From contig NC_079885.1 in assembly GCF_029227915.1 (NCBI RefSeq), positions 19,727,001 through 19,791,000 of the forward strand: a DNA stretch of 64,000 nucleotides, given 5' to 3'. Below are positions 34,992-46,846 of this stretch, piece after piece. Every line of letters begins with the position of its first letter. Position 1 is the first letter of the stretch. Made by a program: the position numbers and the translations under genes. The stretch comes from Hydractinia symbiolongicarpus (Eukaryota; Cnidaria; Hydrozoa; Anthoathecata; Hydractiniidae). The notes below the pieces were generated by a model. That model was not told where the DNA came from and did not search any database. It saw only the letters and a program-made list of their open reading frames with translations.

Positions 34992-35048
<57 letters not shown>
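34975..35048 (+). tRNA. tRNA-Asn-GTT: tRNA-Asn(GTT), A half
   Basis: Identical to consensus; unit matches 33900, including the added CCA triplet in the spacer. Confidence 0.93.
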
Positions 35049-35244
35049 CCATGAACAAACACTTCGATCAGATGAAACAGATAGTGCTACCACCACTGCT
35101 TATGATTCCTAATGTCACGATAATTGTAAAAGCAGCGGTAGTTTTAGTCTTGAAACTACGTTTACTGCATAGTCAGATGTGGTGTTAAAAACATTGAAAT
35201 TGAATTAGCTAACTAGTAAATAGGGATACTTCAGTATGTTTCGC

Positions 35245-35284
35245 GTCTTCGTGCGCAATTGGTTAGCGCGTTCGGCTGTTAACG

Positions 35285-35315
<31 letters not shown>

Positions 35316-35317
35316 GG
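35245..35317 (+). pseudogene. B-half tRNA-Asn relic, one-base deletion type (B4)
   Basis: 73 nt: GTCTTCGTGCGCAATTGG lacks one base of the D stem. Confined to 30.9-46.5 kb: other starts 30955, 31489, 32025, 32559, 34170, 35779, 39533, 41141 and 46505. Clustering of a unique deletion shows local spread. Confidence 0.83.
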
Positions 35318-35511
35318 CGATGAACAAATATGTCCATCAGAAGAATCAGAGAGTGCTATCACTGCCTCTTATTCCTAATGTTACGTTAACTGTAAGAGCA
35401 ACGGTAGTGTTACTGTTGTAGCCATGTTTACTGGCATCATCAGATGTGCTATTAAAAATAAATGAAAGTAAATGAGCCAACTTGTAATAGGGAAACTTCA
35501 GTAAGTTTCAT

Positions 35512-35528
35512 GTCTCCGTGGCGCAATT

Positions 35529-35585
<57 letters not shown>
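35512..35585 (+). tRNA. tRNA-Asn-GTT: tRNA-Asn(GTT), A half
   Basis: Identical to consensus. The spacer reads GTAGTTTAAGTC, so the usual TTTT is lost, as at 39266 and 40874. Confidence 0.92.
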
Positions 35586-35818
35586 CAATGAACAAACACT
35601 TCGATCAGATGAAACAGATAGTGCTACCACTGCTTATGATTCCTAATGTCACGATAATTGTAAAAGCAACGGTAGTTTAAGTCTTGAAACTACGTTTACT
35701 GCATAGTCAGATGTGGTGTTAAAAACATTGAAATTGAATTAGCTAACTAGTAAATAGGGATACTTCAGTATGTTTTGTGTCTTCGTGCGCAATTGGTTAG
35801 CGCGTTCGGCTGTTAACG

Positions 35819-35849
<31 letters not shown>

Positions 35850-36046
35850 GGCGATGAACAAATATGTCCATCAGAAGAATCAGAGAGTGCTATCACTGCC
35901 TCTTATTCCTAATGTCACGTTAACTGTAAGAGCAACGGTAGTGTTACTCTTGTAGCCATGTTTACTGGCATCATCAGATGTGCTATTAAAAATAAATGAA
36001 AGTAAATGAGCCAACTTGTAAATAGGGAAACTTCAGTAAGTCTCAT

Positions 36047-36073
36047 GTCTCCGAGGCGCAATTGGTTAGCGCA

Positions 36074-36120
<47 letters not shown>
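36047..36120 (+). tRNA. tRNA-Asn-GTT: tRNA-Asn(GTT), A half, U8A type
   Basis: GTCTCCGAGGCGC replaces U8 with A, and G26 is A. All helices still pair; the 8-14 contact should be weakened. Same in 39801 and 41409. Confidence 0.75.
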
Positions 36121-36582
36121 CAATGAACAAATACTTCGATCTGATGAAACAGTTAGTGCTACCACTGCTTATGATTCCCAATGTCACAATAATTGTAAAA
36201 GCGACGGTAGTTTTAGTCTTGAAACTACGTTTACTGCATAGTCAGATGTGGTGTTAAAAACATTGAAATTGAATTAGCTAACTAGTAAATAGGGATATTT
36301 CAGTATGTTTCGTGTCTCCGTGCCGCAATTGGTAAGCGCGTTCGGCTGTTAACGGAAAGGTTGGTGGTTCAAGCCCAAACAGGGAAGCCATGAACAAATA
36401 TGTCCATCAGAAGAATCAGAGAGTGCTATTACTGCCTCTTATTCCTAATGTCAAGTTATTTGTAAGAGCAACGGTAGTGTTACTCTTGTAACCATGTTTA
36501 CTGGCATCATCAGATGTGCTATTAAAAATAAATGAAAGTAAATAAGCCAACTTTTAAATAGGGAAACTTCAGTAAGTTTCAT

Positions 36583-36599
36583 GTCTCCGTGGCGCAATT

Positions 36600-36642
<43 letters not shown>

Positions 36643-36656
36643 TCCACACGGGGACG
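36583..36656 (+). tRNA. tRNA-Asn-GTT: tRNA-Asn(GTT), A half, T-stem mismatch
   Basis: CAAGTCCACA gives a G49:A65 mismatch and changes C60 in the T loop to U. Confidence 0.75.
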
Positions 36657-37119
36657 CAATGAACAAATACTTCGATCAGATGAAACAGGTAGTGCTACCA
36701 CTGCTTATGATTCCTAATGTCACGATAATTGTAAAAGCAACGGTACTTTTAGTCTTGAAACTACGTTTACCTGCATAGTCAGATGTGGTGTTAAAAACAT
36801 TGAAATTGAATTAGGTAACTAGTAAATAGGGATACTTTAATATGTTTCGTGTCTCCGTGCCGCAATTGGTTAGCGCGTTCGGCTGTTAACGGAAAGGTTG
36901 GTGGTTCAAACACACCCGGGGAAGCGATGAACAAATATGTCCATCAGAAGAATCAGAGAGTGCTATCACTGCCTCTTATTCCTAAAGTCACGTTACCTGT
37001 AAGAGCAACGGTAGTGTTAAACTTGTAGCCATGTCTACTGGCATCATCAGATGTGCTATTAGAAATAAATGAAAGTAAATGTGTCAACTTGTAAATAGGG
37101 AAACTTCAGTAAGTTTCAT

Positions 37120-37136
37120 GTCTCCGTGGCGCAATT

Positions 37137-37180
<44 letters not shown>

Positions 37181-37193
37181 ACACCCGGGGACG
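37120..37193 (+). tRNA. tRNA-Asn-GTT: tRNA-Asn(GTT), A half, T-stem mismatch
   Basis: CAAGCACACC gives a G53:A61 mismatch at the closing T-stem pair, also inside the B box. Same in 42482 and 44092. Confidence 0.72.
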
Positions 37194-37656
37194 CAATAAA
37201 TAAATACTTCGATCAGATGAAACAAATAGTGCTATTACTGCTTCTGATTCCTAATGTCACGATAATTGTAAAAGCAACGGTAGTTTTAGTCTTGAAACTA
37301 CGTTTACCTGCATAGTCAGATGTGCTGTTAAGAACACTGAAATTGAATTAGCCTACTAGTGAATAGGGATACTTCAGTAAGTTTCGCGTCTCCGTAGCGC
37401 AATTTGTTGGCGCGTTCGGCTGTTAACGGAAAGTTTGGTGGTTCAAGCCCACCCGGGGAAGCGATGAACAAGTATGTCCATCAGAAAAATCAGAGAGTGC
37501 TATCACTGCCTCTTATTCCTAATGTCACGTTAACTGTAAGAGAAACGGTAGTGTTACTCTTGTAGCCATGTTTACTGGCATCATCAGATGTGCTATTAGA
37601 AATAAATGAAAGTAAATGAGTCAACTTGTAAATAGGGAAACTTCAGTAAGTTTTAT

Positions 37657-37673
37657 GTCTCCGTGGCGCAATT

Positions 37674-37730
<57 letters not shown>
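37657..37730 (+). tRNA. tRNA-Asn-GTT: tRNA-Asn(GTT), A half
   Basis: Identical to consensus; leader ends GTTTTAT instead of GTTTCAT. Confidence 0.93.
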
Positions 37731-38192
37731 CAATGAACAAATACTTCGATCAGATGAAACAGATAGTGCTACCACTGCTTATGATTCCTAATGTCACGAT
37801 AATTGTAAAAGCAACGGCAGTTTTAGTCTTGAAACTACGTTTACCTGCATAGTCAGATGTGGTGTTAAAAACATTGAAATTGAATTAGCTAACTAGTAAA
37901 TAGGGATACTTCAGTATGATTTGTGTCTTAGTGCCGCAATTGGTTAGCGCGTTCGGCTGTTAACGGAAAGGTTGTTGGTTCAAGCCCACCCGGGGAGGCG
38001 ATGAACAAATATGTCCATCAAAAGAATCAGAGAGTGCTATCACTGTCTCTTATTCCTAATGTCACGTTAACTGTAAGAGCAACGGTAGTGTTACTCTTGT
38101 AGCCATGTTTACTGGCATCATCAGATGTGCTATTAAAATAAATGAAAGTAATTGAGCCAACTTGTAAATAGGGAAACTTCAGTAACTTTCAT

Positions 38193-38209
38193 GTCTCCGT
38201 GGCGCAATT

Positions 38210-38266
<57 letters not shown>
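38193..38266 (+). tRNA. tRNA-Asn-GTT: tRNA-Asn(GTT), A half
   Basis: Identical to consensus, though its leader (AATTGAGCC, AACTTTCAT) is the one that usually precedes G37 copies. Confidence 0.93.
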
Positions 38267-38728
38267 CAATGAACAAATTCTTTGATCAGATGAAACAGAT
38301 AGTGTTACCACTGCTTATGATTCCTAATGTCACGATAATTGTAAAAGCAACGGCAGTTTTAGTCTTGAAACTACGTTTACCAGCATACTCAGATGTGGTG
38401 TTAAAAACATTGAAATTAAATTAGCTAACTAATAAATAGGGATACTTCCGTATGTTTCGTGTCTCCGTGCCGCAATTGGTTAGCGCGTTCGCCTGTTAAC
38501 TGAAAGGTTGTTGGTTCAAGCCCACCCGGGGAGGTGATGAACAAATATGTCTATCAGAAGAATCAGAGAGTGCTATCACTGTCTCTTATTCCTAATGTCA
38601 CGTCAACTGTAAGAGCAACGGTAGTGTTACTCTTTTAGCCATGTTTACTGGCATCATCAGATGTGCTATTAAAATAAATGAAAGTAATTGAACCAACTTG
38701 TAAATAGGGAAACTTCAGTAACTTTCAT

Positions 38729-38802
38729 GTCTCCGTGGAGCAATTGGTTAGCGCGTTCGGCTGTTGACCGAAAGGTTGGTGGTTCAAGCCCATCCGGGGA
38801 CG
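38729..38802 (+). tRNA. tRNA-Asn-GTT: tRNA-Asn(GTT), A half, G37 type
   Basis: G37, A11:G24, G50-U64; near-identical unit to 33363 at +5366 bp. Confidence 0.7.
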
Positions 38803-39265
38803 CAATGAACAAATACTTCGATCAGATGAAACAGATAGTGCTACAACTGCTTATGATTCCTAATGTCACGATAATTGTAAAAGCAACGGTAGTTTTAGTC
38901 TTGAAACTACGTTTACCTGCATAGTCAGATGTGGTGTTAAAAACATTGAAATTGAATTAGCTAACTAGTAAATAGGGATATTTCAGTATGTTTCGTGTCT
39001 CCGTGCCGCAATTGGTGAGCGCGTTCGGCTGTTAACGGAAAGGTTGGTGGTTCAAGCCCAAACGGGGAAGCGATGAACAAATATGTCCATCAGAAGAATC
39101 AAAGAGTGCTATCACTGCCTGTTATTCCTAATGTCACGTTATTTGTAAGAGCAACGGTAGTGTTACTCTTGTAGCCATGTTTACTGGCATCATCAGATGT
39201 GCTATTAAAAGTAAATGAAAGTAAATGAGCCAACTTGTAAATAGGGAAACTTCAGTAAGTTTCAT

Positions 39266-39282
39266 GTCTCCGTGGCGCAATT

Positions 39283-39339
<57 letters not shown>
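39266..39339 (+). tRNA. tRNA-Asn-GTT: tRNA-Asn(GTT), A half
   Basis: Identical to consensus; GTTTAAG in the spacer removes the TTTT. Confidence 0.92.
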
Positions 39340-39572
39340 CAATGAACAAACACTTCGATCAGATGAAACAGATAGTGCTACCACTGCTTATGATTCCTAA
39401 TGTCACGATAATTGTAAAAGCAACGGTAGTTTAAGTCTTGAAACTACGTTTACTGCATAGTCAGATGTGGTGTTAAAAACATTGAAATTGAATTAGCTAA
39501 CTAGTAAATAGGGATACTTCAGTATGTTTTGTGTCTTCGTGCGCAATTGGTTAGCGCGTTCGGCTGTTAACG

Positions 39573-39603
<31 letters not shown>

Positions 39604-39800
39604 GGCGATGAACAAATATGTCCATCAGAAGAATCAGAGGGTGCTATCACTGCCTCTTATTCCTAATGTCACGTTAACTGTAAGAGCAACGGTAGTGTTA
39701 CTCTTGTAGCCATGTTTACTGGCATCATCAGATGTGCTATTAAAAATAAATGAAAGTAAATGAGCCAACTTGTAAATAGGGAAACTTCAGTAAGTTTCAT

Positions 39801-39827
39801 GTCTCCGAGGCGCAATTGGTTAGCGCA

Positions 39828-39874
<47 letters not shown>
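39801..39874 (+). tRNA. tRNA-Asn-GTT: tRNA-Asn(GTT), A half, U8A type
   Basis: U8A and G26A as at 36047. Confidence 0.75.
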
Positions 39875-40336
39875 CAATGAACAAATACTTCGATCCGATG
39901 AAACAGTTAGTGCTACCACTGCTTATGATTCCCAATGTCACAATAATTGTAAAAGCGACGGTAGTTTTAGTCTTGAAACTACGTTTACTGCATAGTCAGA
40001 TGTGGTGTTAAAAACATTGAAATTGAATTAGCTAACTAGTAAATAGGGATATTTCAGTATGTTTCGTGTCTCCGTGCCGCAATTGGTAAGCGCGTTCGGC
40101 TGTTAACGGAAAGGTTGGTGGTTCAAGCCCAAACAGGGAAGCCATGAACAAATATGTCCATCAGAAGAATCAGAGAGTGCTATTACTGCCTCTTATTCCT
40201 AATGTCAAGTTATTTGTAAGAGCAACGGTAGTGTTACTCTTGTAACCATGTTTACTGGCATCATCAGATGTGCTATTAAAAATAAATGAAAGTAAATAAG
40301 CCAACTTTTAAATAGGGAAACTTCAGTAAGTTTCAT

Positions 40337-40353
40337 GTCTCCGTGGCGCAATT

Positions 40354-40396
<43 letters not shown>

Positions 40397-40410
40397 TCCA
40401 CACGGGGACG
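40337..40410 (+). tRNA. tRNA-Asn-GTT: tRNA-Asn(GTT), A half, T-stem mismatch
   Basis: G49:A65 mismatch as at 36583. Confidence 0.75.
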
Positions 40411-40873
40411 CAATGAACAAATACTTCGATCAGATGAAACAGGTAGTGCTACCACTGCTTATGATTCCTAATGTCACGATAATTGTAAAAGCAACGGTAC
40501 TTTTAGTCTTGAAACTACGTTTACCTGCATAGTCAGATGTGGTGTTAAAAACATTGAAATTGAATTAGGTAACTAGTAAATAGGGATACTTTAGTATGTT
40601 TCGTGTCTCCGTGCCGCAATTGGTTAGCGCGTTCGGCTGTTAACGGAAAGGTCGGTGGTTCAAACACACCCGGGGAAGCGATGAACAAATATGTCCATCA
40701 GAAGAATCAAAGAGTGCTATCACTGCCTCTTATTCCTAATGTCACGTTATTTGTAAGAGCAACGGTAGTGTTACTCTTGTAGCCATGTTTACTGGCATCA
40801 TCAGATGTGCTATTAAAAGTAAATGAAAGTAAATGAGCCAACTTGTAAATAGGGAAACTTCAGTAAGTTTCAT

Positions 40874-40890
40874 GTCTCCGTGGCGCAATT

Positions 40891-40944
<54 letters not shown>

Positions 40945-40947
40945 TCG
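40874..40947 (+). tRNA. tRNA-Asn-GTT: tRNA-Asn(GTT), A half, acceptor mismatch
   Basis: CGGGGTC gives a U2:U71 mismatch; other arms are consensus. Confidence 0.76.
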
Positions 40948-41180
40948 CAATGAACAAACACTTCGATCAGATGAAACAGATAGTGCTACCACTGCTTATG
41001 ATTCCTAATGTCACGATAATTGTAAAAGCAACGGTAGTTTAAGTCTTGAAACTACGTTTACTGCATAGTCAGATGTGGTGTTAAAAACATTGAAATTGAA
41101 TTAGCTAACTAGTAAATAGGGATACTTCAGTATGTTTTGTGTCTTCGTGCGCAATTGGTTAGCGCGTTCGGCTGTTAACG

Positions 41181-41211
<31 letters not shown>

Positions 41212-41408
41212 GGCGATGAACAAATATGTCCATCAGAAGAATCAGAGGGTGCTATCACTGCCTCTTATTCCTAATGTCACGTTAACTGTAAGAGCAACGG
41301 TAGTGTTACTCTTGTAGCCATGTTTACTGGCATCATCAGATGTGCTATTAAAAATAAATGAAAGTAAATGAGCCAACTTGTAAATAGGGAAACTTCAGTA
41401 AGTTTCAT

Positions 41409-41435
41409 GTCTCCGAGGCGCAATTGGTTAGCGCA

Positions 41436-41482
<47 letters not shown>
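41409..41482 (+). tRNA. tRNA-Asn-GTT: tRNA-Asn(GTT), A half, U8A type
   Basis: Third U8A/G26A copy, 1608 bp (three dimers) after 39801. Confidence 0.75.
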
Positions 41483-41944
41483 CAATGAACAAATACTTCG
41501 ATCTGATGAAACAGTTAGTGCTACCACTGCTTATGATTCCCAATGTCACAATAATTGTAAAAGCGACGGTAGTTTTAGTCTTGAAACTACGTTTACTGCA
41601 TAGTCAGATGTGGTGTTAAAAACATTGAAATTGAATTAGCTAACTAGTAAATAGGGATATTTCAGTATGTTTCGTGTCTCCGTGCCGCAATTGGTAAGCG
41701 CGTTCGGCTGTTAACGGAAAGGTTGGTGGTTCAAGCCCAAACAGGGAAGCCATGAACAAATATGTCCATCAGAAGAATCAGAGAGTGCTATTACTGCCTC
41801 TTATTCCTAATGTCAAGTTATTTGTAAGAGCAACGGTAGTGTTACTCTTGTAACCATGTTTACTGGCATCATCAGATGTGCTATTAAAAATAAATGAAAG
41901 TAAATAAGCCAACTTTTAAATAGGGAAACTTCAGTAAGTTTCAT

Positions 41945-41961
41945 GTCTCCGTGGCGCAATT

Positions 41962-42004
<43 letters not shown>

Positions 42005-42018
42005 TCCACACGGGGACG
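41945..42018 (+). tRNA. tRNA-Asn-GTT: tRNA-Asn(GTT), A half, T-stem mismatch
   Basis: G49:A65 mismatch, third copy of the 36583 type. Confidence 0.75.
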
Positions 42019-42481
42019 CAATGAACAAATACTTCGATCAGATGAAACAGGTAGTGCTACCACTGCTTATGATTCCTAATGTCACGATAATTGTAAAAGC
42101 AACGGTACTTTTAGTCTTGAAACTACGTTTACCTGCATAGTCAGATGTGGTGTTAAAAACATTGAAATTGAATTAGGTAACTAGTAAATAGGGATACTTT
42201 AGTATGTTTCGTGTCTCCGTGCCGCAATTGGTTAGCGCGTTCGGCTGTTAACGGAAAGGTCGGTGGTTCAAACACACCCGGGGAAGCGATGAACAAATAT
42301 GTCCATCAGAAGAATCAGAGAGTGCTATCACTGCCTCTTATTCCTAAAGTCACGTTACCTGTAAAAGCAACGGTAGTGTTAAACTTGTAGCCATGTCTAC
42401 TGGCATCATCAGATGTGCTATTAGAAATAAATGAAAGTAAATGTGTCAACTTGTAAATAGGGAAACTTCAGTAAGTTTCAT

Positions 42482-42498
42482 GTCTCCGTGGCGCAATT

Positions 42499-42542
<44 letters not shown>

Positions 42543-42555
42543 ACACCCGGGGACG
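42482..42555 (+). tRNA. tRNA-Asn-GTT: tRNA-Asn(GTT), A half, T-stem mismatch
   Basis: G53:A61 mismatch, as at 37120. Confidence 0.72.
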
Positions 42556-42749
42556 CAATAAATAAATACTTCGATCAGATGAAACAAATAGTGCTATTAC
42601 TGCTTCTGATTCCTAATGTCACGATAATTGTAAAAGCAACGGTAGTTTTAGTCTTGAAACTACGTTTACCTGCATAGTCAGATGTGCTGTTAAGAACACT
42701 GAAATTGAATTAGCCTACTAGTGAATAGGGATACTTCAGTAAGTTTCGC

Positions 42750-42823
42750 GTCTCCGTAGCGCAATTTGTTGGCGCGTTCGGCTGTTAACGGAAAGTTTGG
42801 TGGTTCAAGCCCACCCGGGGAAG
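42750..42823 (+). pseudogene. B-half tRNA-Asn relic, GTAGCGC type (B5)
   Basis: GTCTCCGTAGCGCAATTTG keeps a better D stem than other relics but loses a loop G and has the G30:G40 mismatch and GGGGAAG end. Other starts: 12490, 37388, 44360 and 48919. Units of this type begin with GTGCTGTTAAGAACACTG in the preceding spacer. Confidence 0.8.
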
Positions 42824-43018
42824 CGATGAACAAGTATGTCCATCAGAAAAATCAGAGAGTGCTATCACTGCCTCTTATTCCTAATGTCACGTTAACTGTA
42901 AGAGAAACGGTAGTGTTACTCTTGTAGCCATGTTTACTGGCATCATCAGATGTGCTATTAGAAATAAATGAAAGTAAATGAGTCAACTTGTAAATAGGGA
43001 AACTTCAGTAAGTTTTAT

Positions 43019-43035
43019 GTCTCCGTGGCGCAATT

Positions 43036-43092
<57 letters not shown>
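43019..43092 (+). tRNA. tRNA-Asn-GTT: tRNA-Asn(GTT), A half
   Basis: Identical to consensus; leader GTTTTAT as at 37657. Confidence 0.93.
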
Positions 43093-43554
43093 CAATGAAC
43101 AAATACTTCGATCAGATGAAACAGATAGTGCTACCACTGCTTATGATTCCTAATGTCACGATAATTGTAAAAGCAACGGCAGTTTTAGTCTTGAAACTAC
43201 GTTTACCTGCATAGTCAGATGTGGTGTTAAAAACATTGAAATTGAATTAGCTAACTAGTAAATAGGGATACTTCAGTATGATTTGTGTCTTAGTGCCGCA
43301 ATTGGTTAGCGCGTTCGGCTGTTAACGGAAAGGTTGTTGGTTCAAGCCCACCCGGGGAGACGATGAACAAATATGTCCATCAAAAGAATCAGAGAGTGCT
43401 ATCACTGTCTCTTATTCCTAATGTCACGTTAACTGTAAGAGCAACGGTAGTGTTACTCTTGTAGCCATGTTTACTGGCATCATCAGATGTGCTATTAAAA
43501 TAAATGAAAGTAATTGAGCCAACTTGTAAATAGGGAAACTTCAGTAACTTTCAT

Positions 43555-43628
43555 GTCTCCGTGGAGCAATTGGTTAGCGCGTTCGGCTGTTGACCGAAAG
43601 GTTGGTGGTTCAAGCCCATCCGGGGACG
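43555..43628 (+). tRNA. tRNA-Asn-GTT: tRNA-Asn(GTT), A half, G37 type
   Basis: G37, A11:G24, G50-U64. Confidence 0.7.
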
Positions 43629-44091
43629 CAATGAACAAATATTTCGATCAGATGAAACAGATAGTGCTACCACTGCTTATGATTCCTAATGTCACGATAA
43701 TTGTAAAAGCAACGGTAGTTTTAGTCTTGAAACTACGTTTACCTGCATAGTCAGATGTGGTGTTAGAAACATTGAAATTGAATTAGCTAACTAGTAAATA
43801 GGGATACTTCAGTATGTTTCGTGTCTCCGTGCCGCAATTGGTTAGCGCTTTTGGCTGTTAACGGAAAGGTTGGTGGTTCAAGCCCGCCCGGGGAAGCGAT
43901 GAACAAGTATGTCCATCAGAAAAGTCAGAGAATGCTATCACTGCCTCTTATTCCTAATGTCACGTTAACTGTAAGAGCAACGGTAGTGTTACTCTTGTAG
44001 CCATGTTTACTGGCATCATCAGATGTGCTATTAGAAATAAATGAAAGTAAATGTGTCAACTTGTAAATAGGGAAACTTCAGTAAGTTTCAT

Positions 44092-44108
44092 GTCTCCGTG
44101 GCGCAATT

Positions 44109-44152
<44 letters not shown>

Positions 44153-44165
44153 ACACCCGGGGACG
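44092..44165 (+). tRNA. tRNA-Asn-GTT: tRNA-Asn(GTT), A half, T-stem mismatch
   Basis: G53:A61 mismatch; repeats 42482 at +1610 bp. Confidence 0.72.
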
Positions 44166-44628
44166 CAATAAATAAATACTTCGATCAGATGAAACAAATA
44201 GTGCTATTACTGCTTCTGATTCCTAATGTCACGATAATTGTAAAAGCAACGGTAGTTTTAGTCTTGAAACTACGTTTACCTGCATAGTCAGATGTGCTGT
44301 TAAGAACACTGAAATTGAATTAGCCTACTAGTGAATAGGGATACTTCAGTAAGTTTCGCGTCTCCGTAGCGCAATTTGTTGGCGCGTTCGGCTGTTAACG
44401 GAAAGTTTGGTGGTTCAAGCCCACCCGGGGAAGCGATGAACAAGTATGTCCATCAGAAAAATCAGAGAGTGCTATCACTGCCTCTTATTCCCAATGTCAC
44501 GTTAACTGTAAGAGAAACGGTAGTGTTACTCTTGTAGCCATGTTTACTGGCATCATCAGATGTGCTATTAGAAATAAATGAAAGTAAATGAGTCAACTTG
44601 TAAATAGGGAAACTTCAGTAAGTTTTAT

Positions 44629-44645
44629 GTCTCCGTGGCGCAATT

Positions 44646-44702
<57 letters not shown>
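44629..44702 (+). tRNA. tRNA-Asn-GTT: tRNA-Asn(GTT), A half
   Basis: Identical to consensus; repeats 43019 at +1610 bp. Confidence 0.93.
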
Positions 44703-45164
44703 CAATGAACAAATACTTCGATCAGATGAAACAGATAGTGCTACCACTGCTTATGATTCCTAATGTCACGATAATTGTAAAAGCAACGGCAGTTTTAGTC
44801 TTGAAACTACGTTTACCTGCATAGTCAGATGTGGTGTTAAAAACATTGAAATTGAATTAGCTAACTAGTAAATAGGGATACTTCAGTATGATTTGTGTCT
44901 TAGTGCCGCAATTGGTTAGCGCGTTCGGCTGTTAACGGAAAGGTTGTTGGTTCAAGCCCACCCGGGGAGGCGATGAACAAATATGTCCATCAAAAGAATC
45001 AGAGAGTGCTATCACTGTCTCTTATTCCCAATGTCACGTTAACTGTAAGAGCAACGGTAGTGTTACTCTTGTAGCCATGTTTACTGGCATCATCAGATGT
45101 GCTATTAAAATAAATGAAAGTAATTGAGCCAACTTGTAAATAGGGAAACTTCAGTAACTTTCAT

Positions 45165-45238
45165 GTCTCCGTGGCGCAATTGGTTAGCGCGTTCGGCTGT
45201 TGACCGAAAGGTTGGTGGTTCAAGCCTATCCGGGGACG
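45165..45238 (+). tRNA. tRNA-Asn-GTT: tRNA-Asn(GTT), A half, G37 type with intact D stem
   Basis: G37 with a normal GCGC D stem. T-stem 3' side CTATC gives two G-U wobbles (52:62, 50:64). It looks like a recombinant between the G37 type and a consensus copy. Confidence 0.78.
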
Positions 45239-45473
45239 CAATGAACAAATACTTCGATCAGATGAAACAGATAGTGCTACCACTGCTTATGATTCCTAAT
45301 GTCACGATAATTGTAAAAGCAACGGCAGTTTTAGTCTTGAAACTACGTTTACCTGCATAGTCAGATGTGGTGTTAAAAACATTGAAATTGAATTAGCTAA
45401 CTAGTAAATAGGGATACTTCAGTGTGCTTTGTGTCTTAGTGCCGCAATTGGTTAGCGCGTTCGGCTGTTAACG

Positions 45474-45504
<31 letters not shown>

Positions 45505-45700
45505 GGCGATGAACAAATATGTCCATCAGAAGAATCAGAGAGTGCTATCACTGTCTCTTATTCCTAATGTCACGTTAACTGTAAGAGCAACGGTAGTGTT
45601 ACTCTTGTAGCCATGTTTACTGGCATCATCAGATGTGCTATTAAAATAAATGAAAGTAATTGAGCCAACTTGTAAATAGGGAAACTTCAGTAACTTTCAT

Positions 45701-45774
45701 GTCTCCGTGGAGCAATTGGTTAGCGCGTTCGGCTGTTGACCGAAAGGTTGGTGGTTCAAGCCCATCCGGGGACG
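45701..45774 (+). tRNA. tRNA-Asn-GTT: tRNA-Asn(GTT), A half, G37 type
   Basis: G37, A11:G24, G50-U64; unit matches 43555. Confidence 0.7.
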
Positions 45775-46237
45775 CAATGAACAAATATTTCGATCAGATG
45801 AAACAGATAGTGCTACCACTGCTTATGATTCCTAATGTCACGATAATTGTAAAAGCAACGGTAGTTTTAGTCTTGAAACTACGTTTACCTGCATAGTCAG
45901 ATGTGGTGTTAGAAACATTGAAATTGAATTAGCTAACTAGTAAATAGGGATACTTCAGTATGTTTCGTGTCTCCGTGCCGCAATTGGTTAGCGCTTTTGG
46001 CTGTTAACGGAAAGGTTGGTGGTTCAAGCCCGCCCGGGGAAGCGATGAACAAGTATGTCCATCAGAAAAGTCAGAGAATGCTATCACTGCCTCTTATTCC
46101 TAATGTCACGTTAACTGTAAGAGCAACGGTAGTGTTACTGTTGTAGCCATGTTTACTGGCATCATCAGATGTGCTACTAAAAATAAATGAAAATAAATGA
46201 GCCAACTTGTAAATAGGGAAACTTCCGTAAGTTTCAT

Positions 46238-46254
46238 GTCTCCGTGGCGCAATT

Positions 46255-46311
<57 letters not shown>
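46238..46311 (+). tRNA. tRNA-Asn-GTT: tRNA-Asn(GTT), A half
   Basis: Identical to consensus. Confidence 0.93.
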
Positions 46312-46544
46312 CAATGAACAAACACTTCGAACAGATGAAACAGATAGTGCTACCACTGCTTATGATTCCTAATGTCACGATAATTGTAAAAGCAACGGTA
46401 GTTTTAGTCTTGAAACTACGTTTACTGCATAGTCAGATGTGGTGTTAAAAACATTGAAATTGAATTAGCTAACTAGTAAATAGGGATACTTCAGTATGTT
46501 TCGTGTCTTCGTGCGCAATTGGTTAGCGCGTTCGGCTGTTAACG

Positions 46545-46575
<31 letters not shown>

Positions 46576-46772
46576 GGCGATGAAAAAATATGTCCGTCAG
46601 AAGAATCAGAGAGTGCTATCACTGCCTCTTATTCCTAATGTCACGTTAACTGTAAGAGCAACGGTAGTGTTACTCTTGTAGCCATGTTTACTGGCATCAT
46701 CAGATGTGCTATTAAAAATAAATGAAAGTAAATGAGCCAACTTGTAAATAGGGAAACTTCAGTAAGTTTCAT

Positions 46773-46789
46773 GTCTCCGTGGCGCAATT

Positions 46790-46821
<32 letters not shown>

Positions 46822-46846
46822 TGTGGTTCAAGCCCACCCGGGGACG
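46773..46846 (+). tRNA. tRNA-Asn-GTT: tRNA-Asn(GTT), A half, T-stem mismatch
   Basis: TGTGG in the T stem gives U49:C65; otherwise consensus. Confidence 0.77.

Larger units (their letters stand above)
33363..46237 (+). repeat. Mosaic of reshuffled multi-dimer blocks
   Basis: The run 35512-37656 (lost TTTT, U8A, G49:A65, G53:A61, then consensus) recurs in part at 39266-40873 and in full at 40874-43554. The G53:A61 plus consensus pair recurs again at 44092-45164. The G37 unit 33363 recurs at 38729 (+5366 bp). The order of shared segments changes between copies, so several exchanges are needed. Confidence 0.82.
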
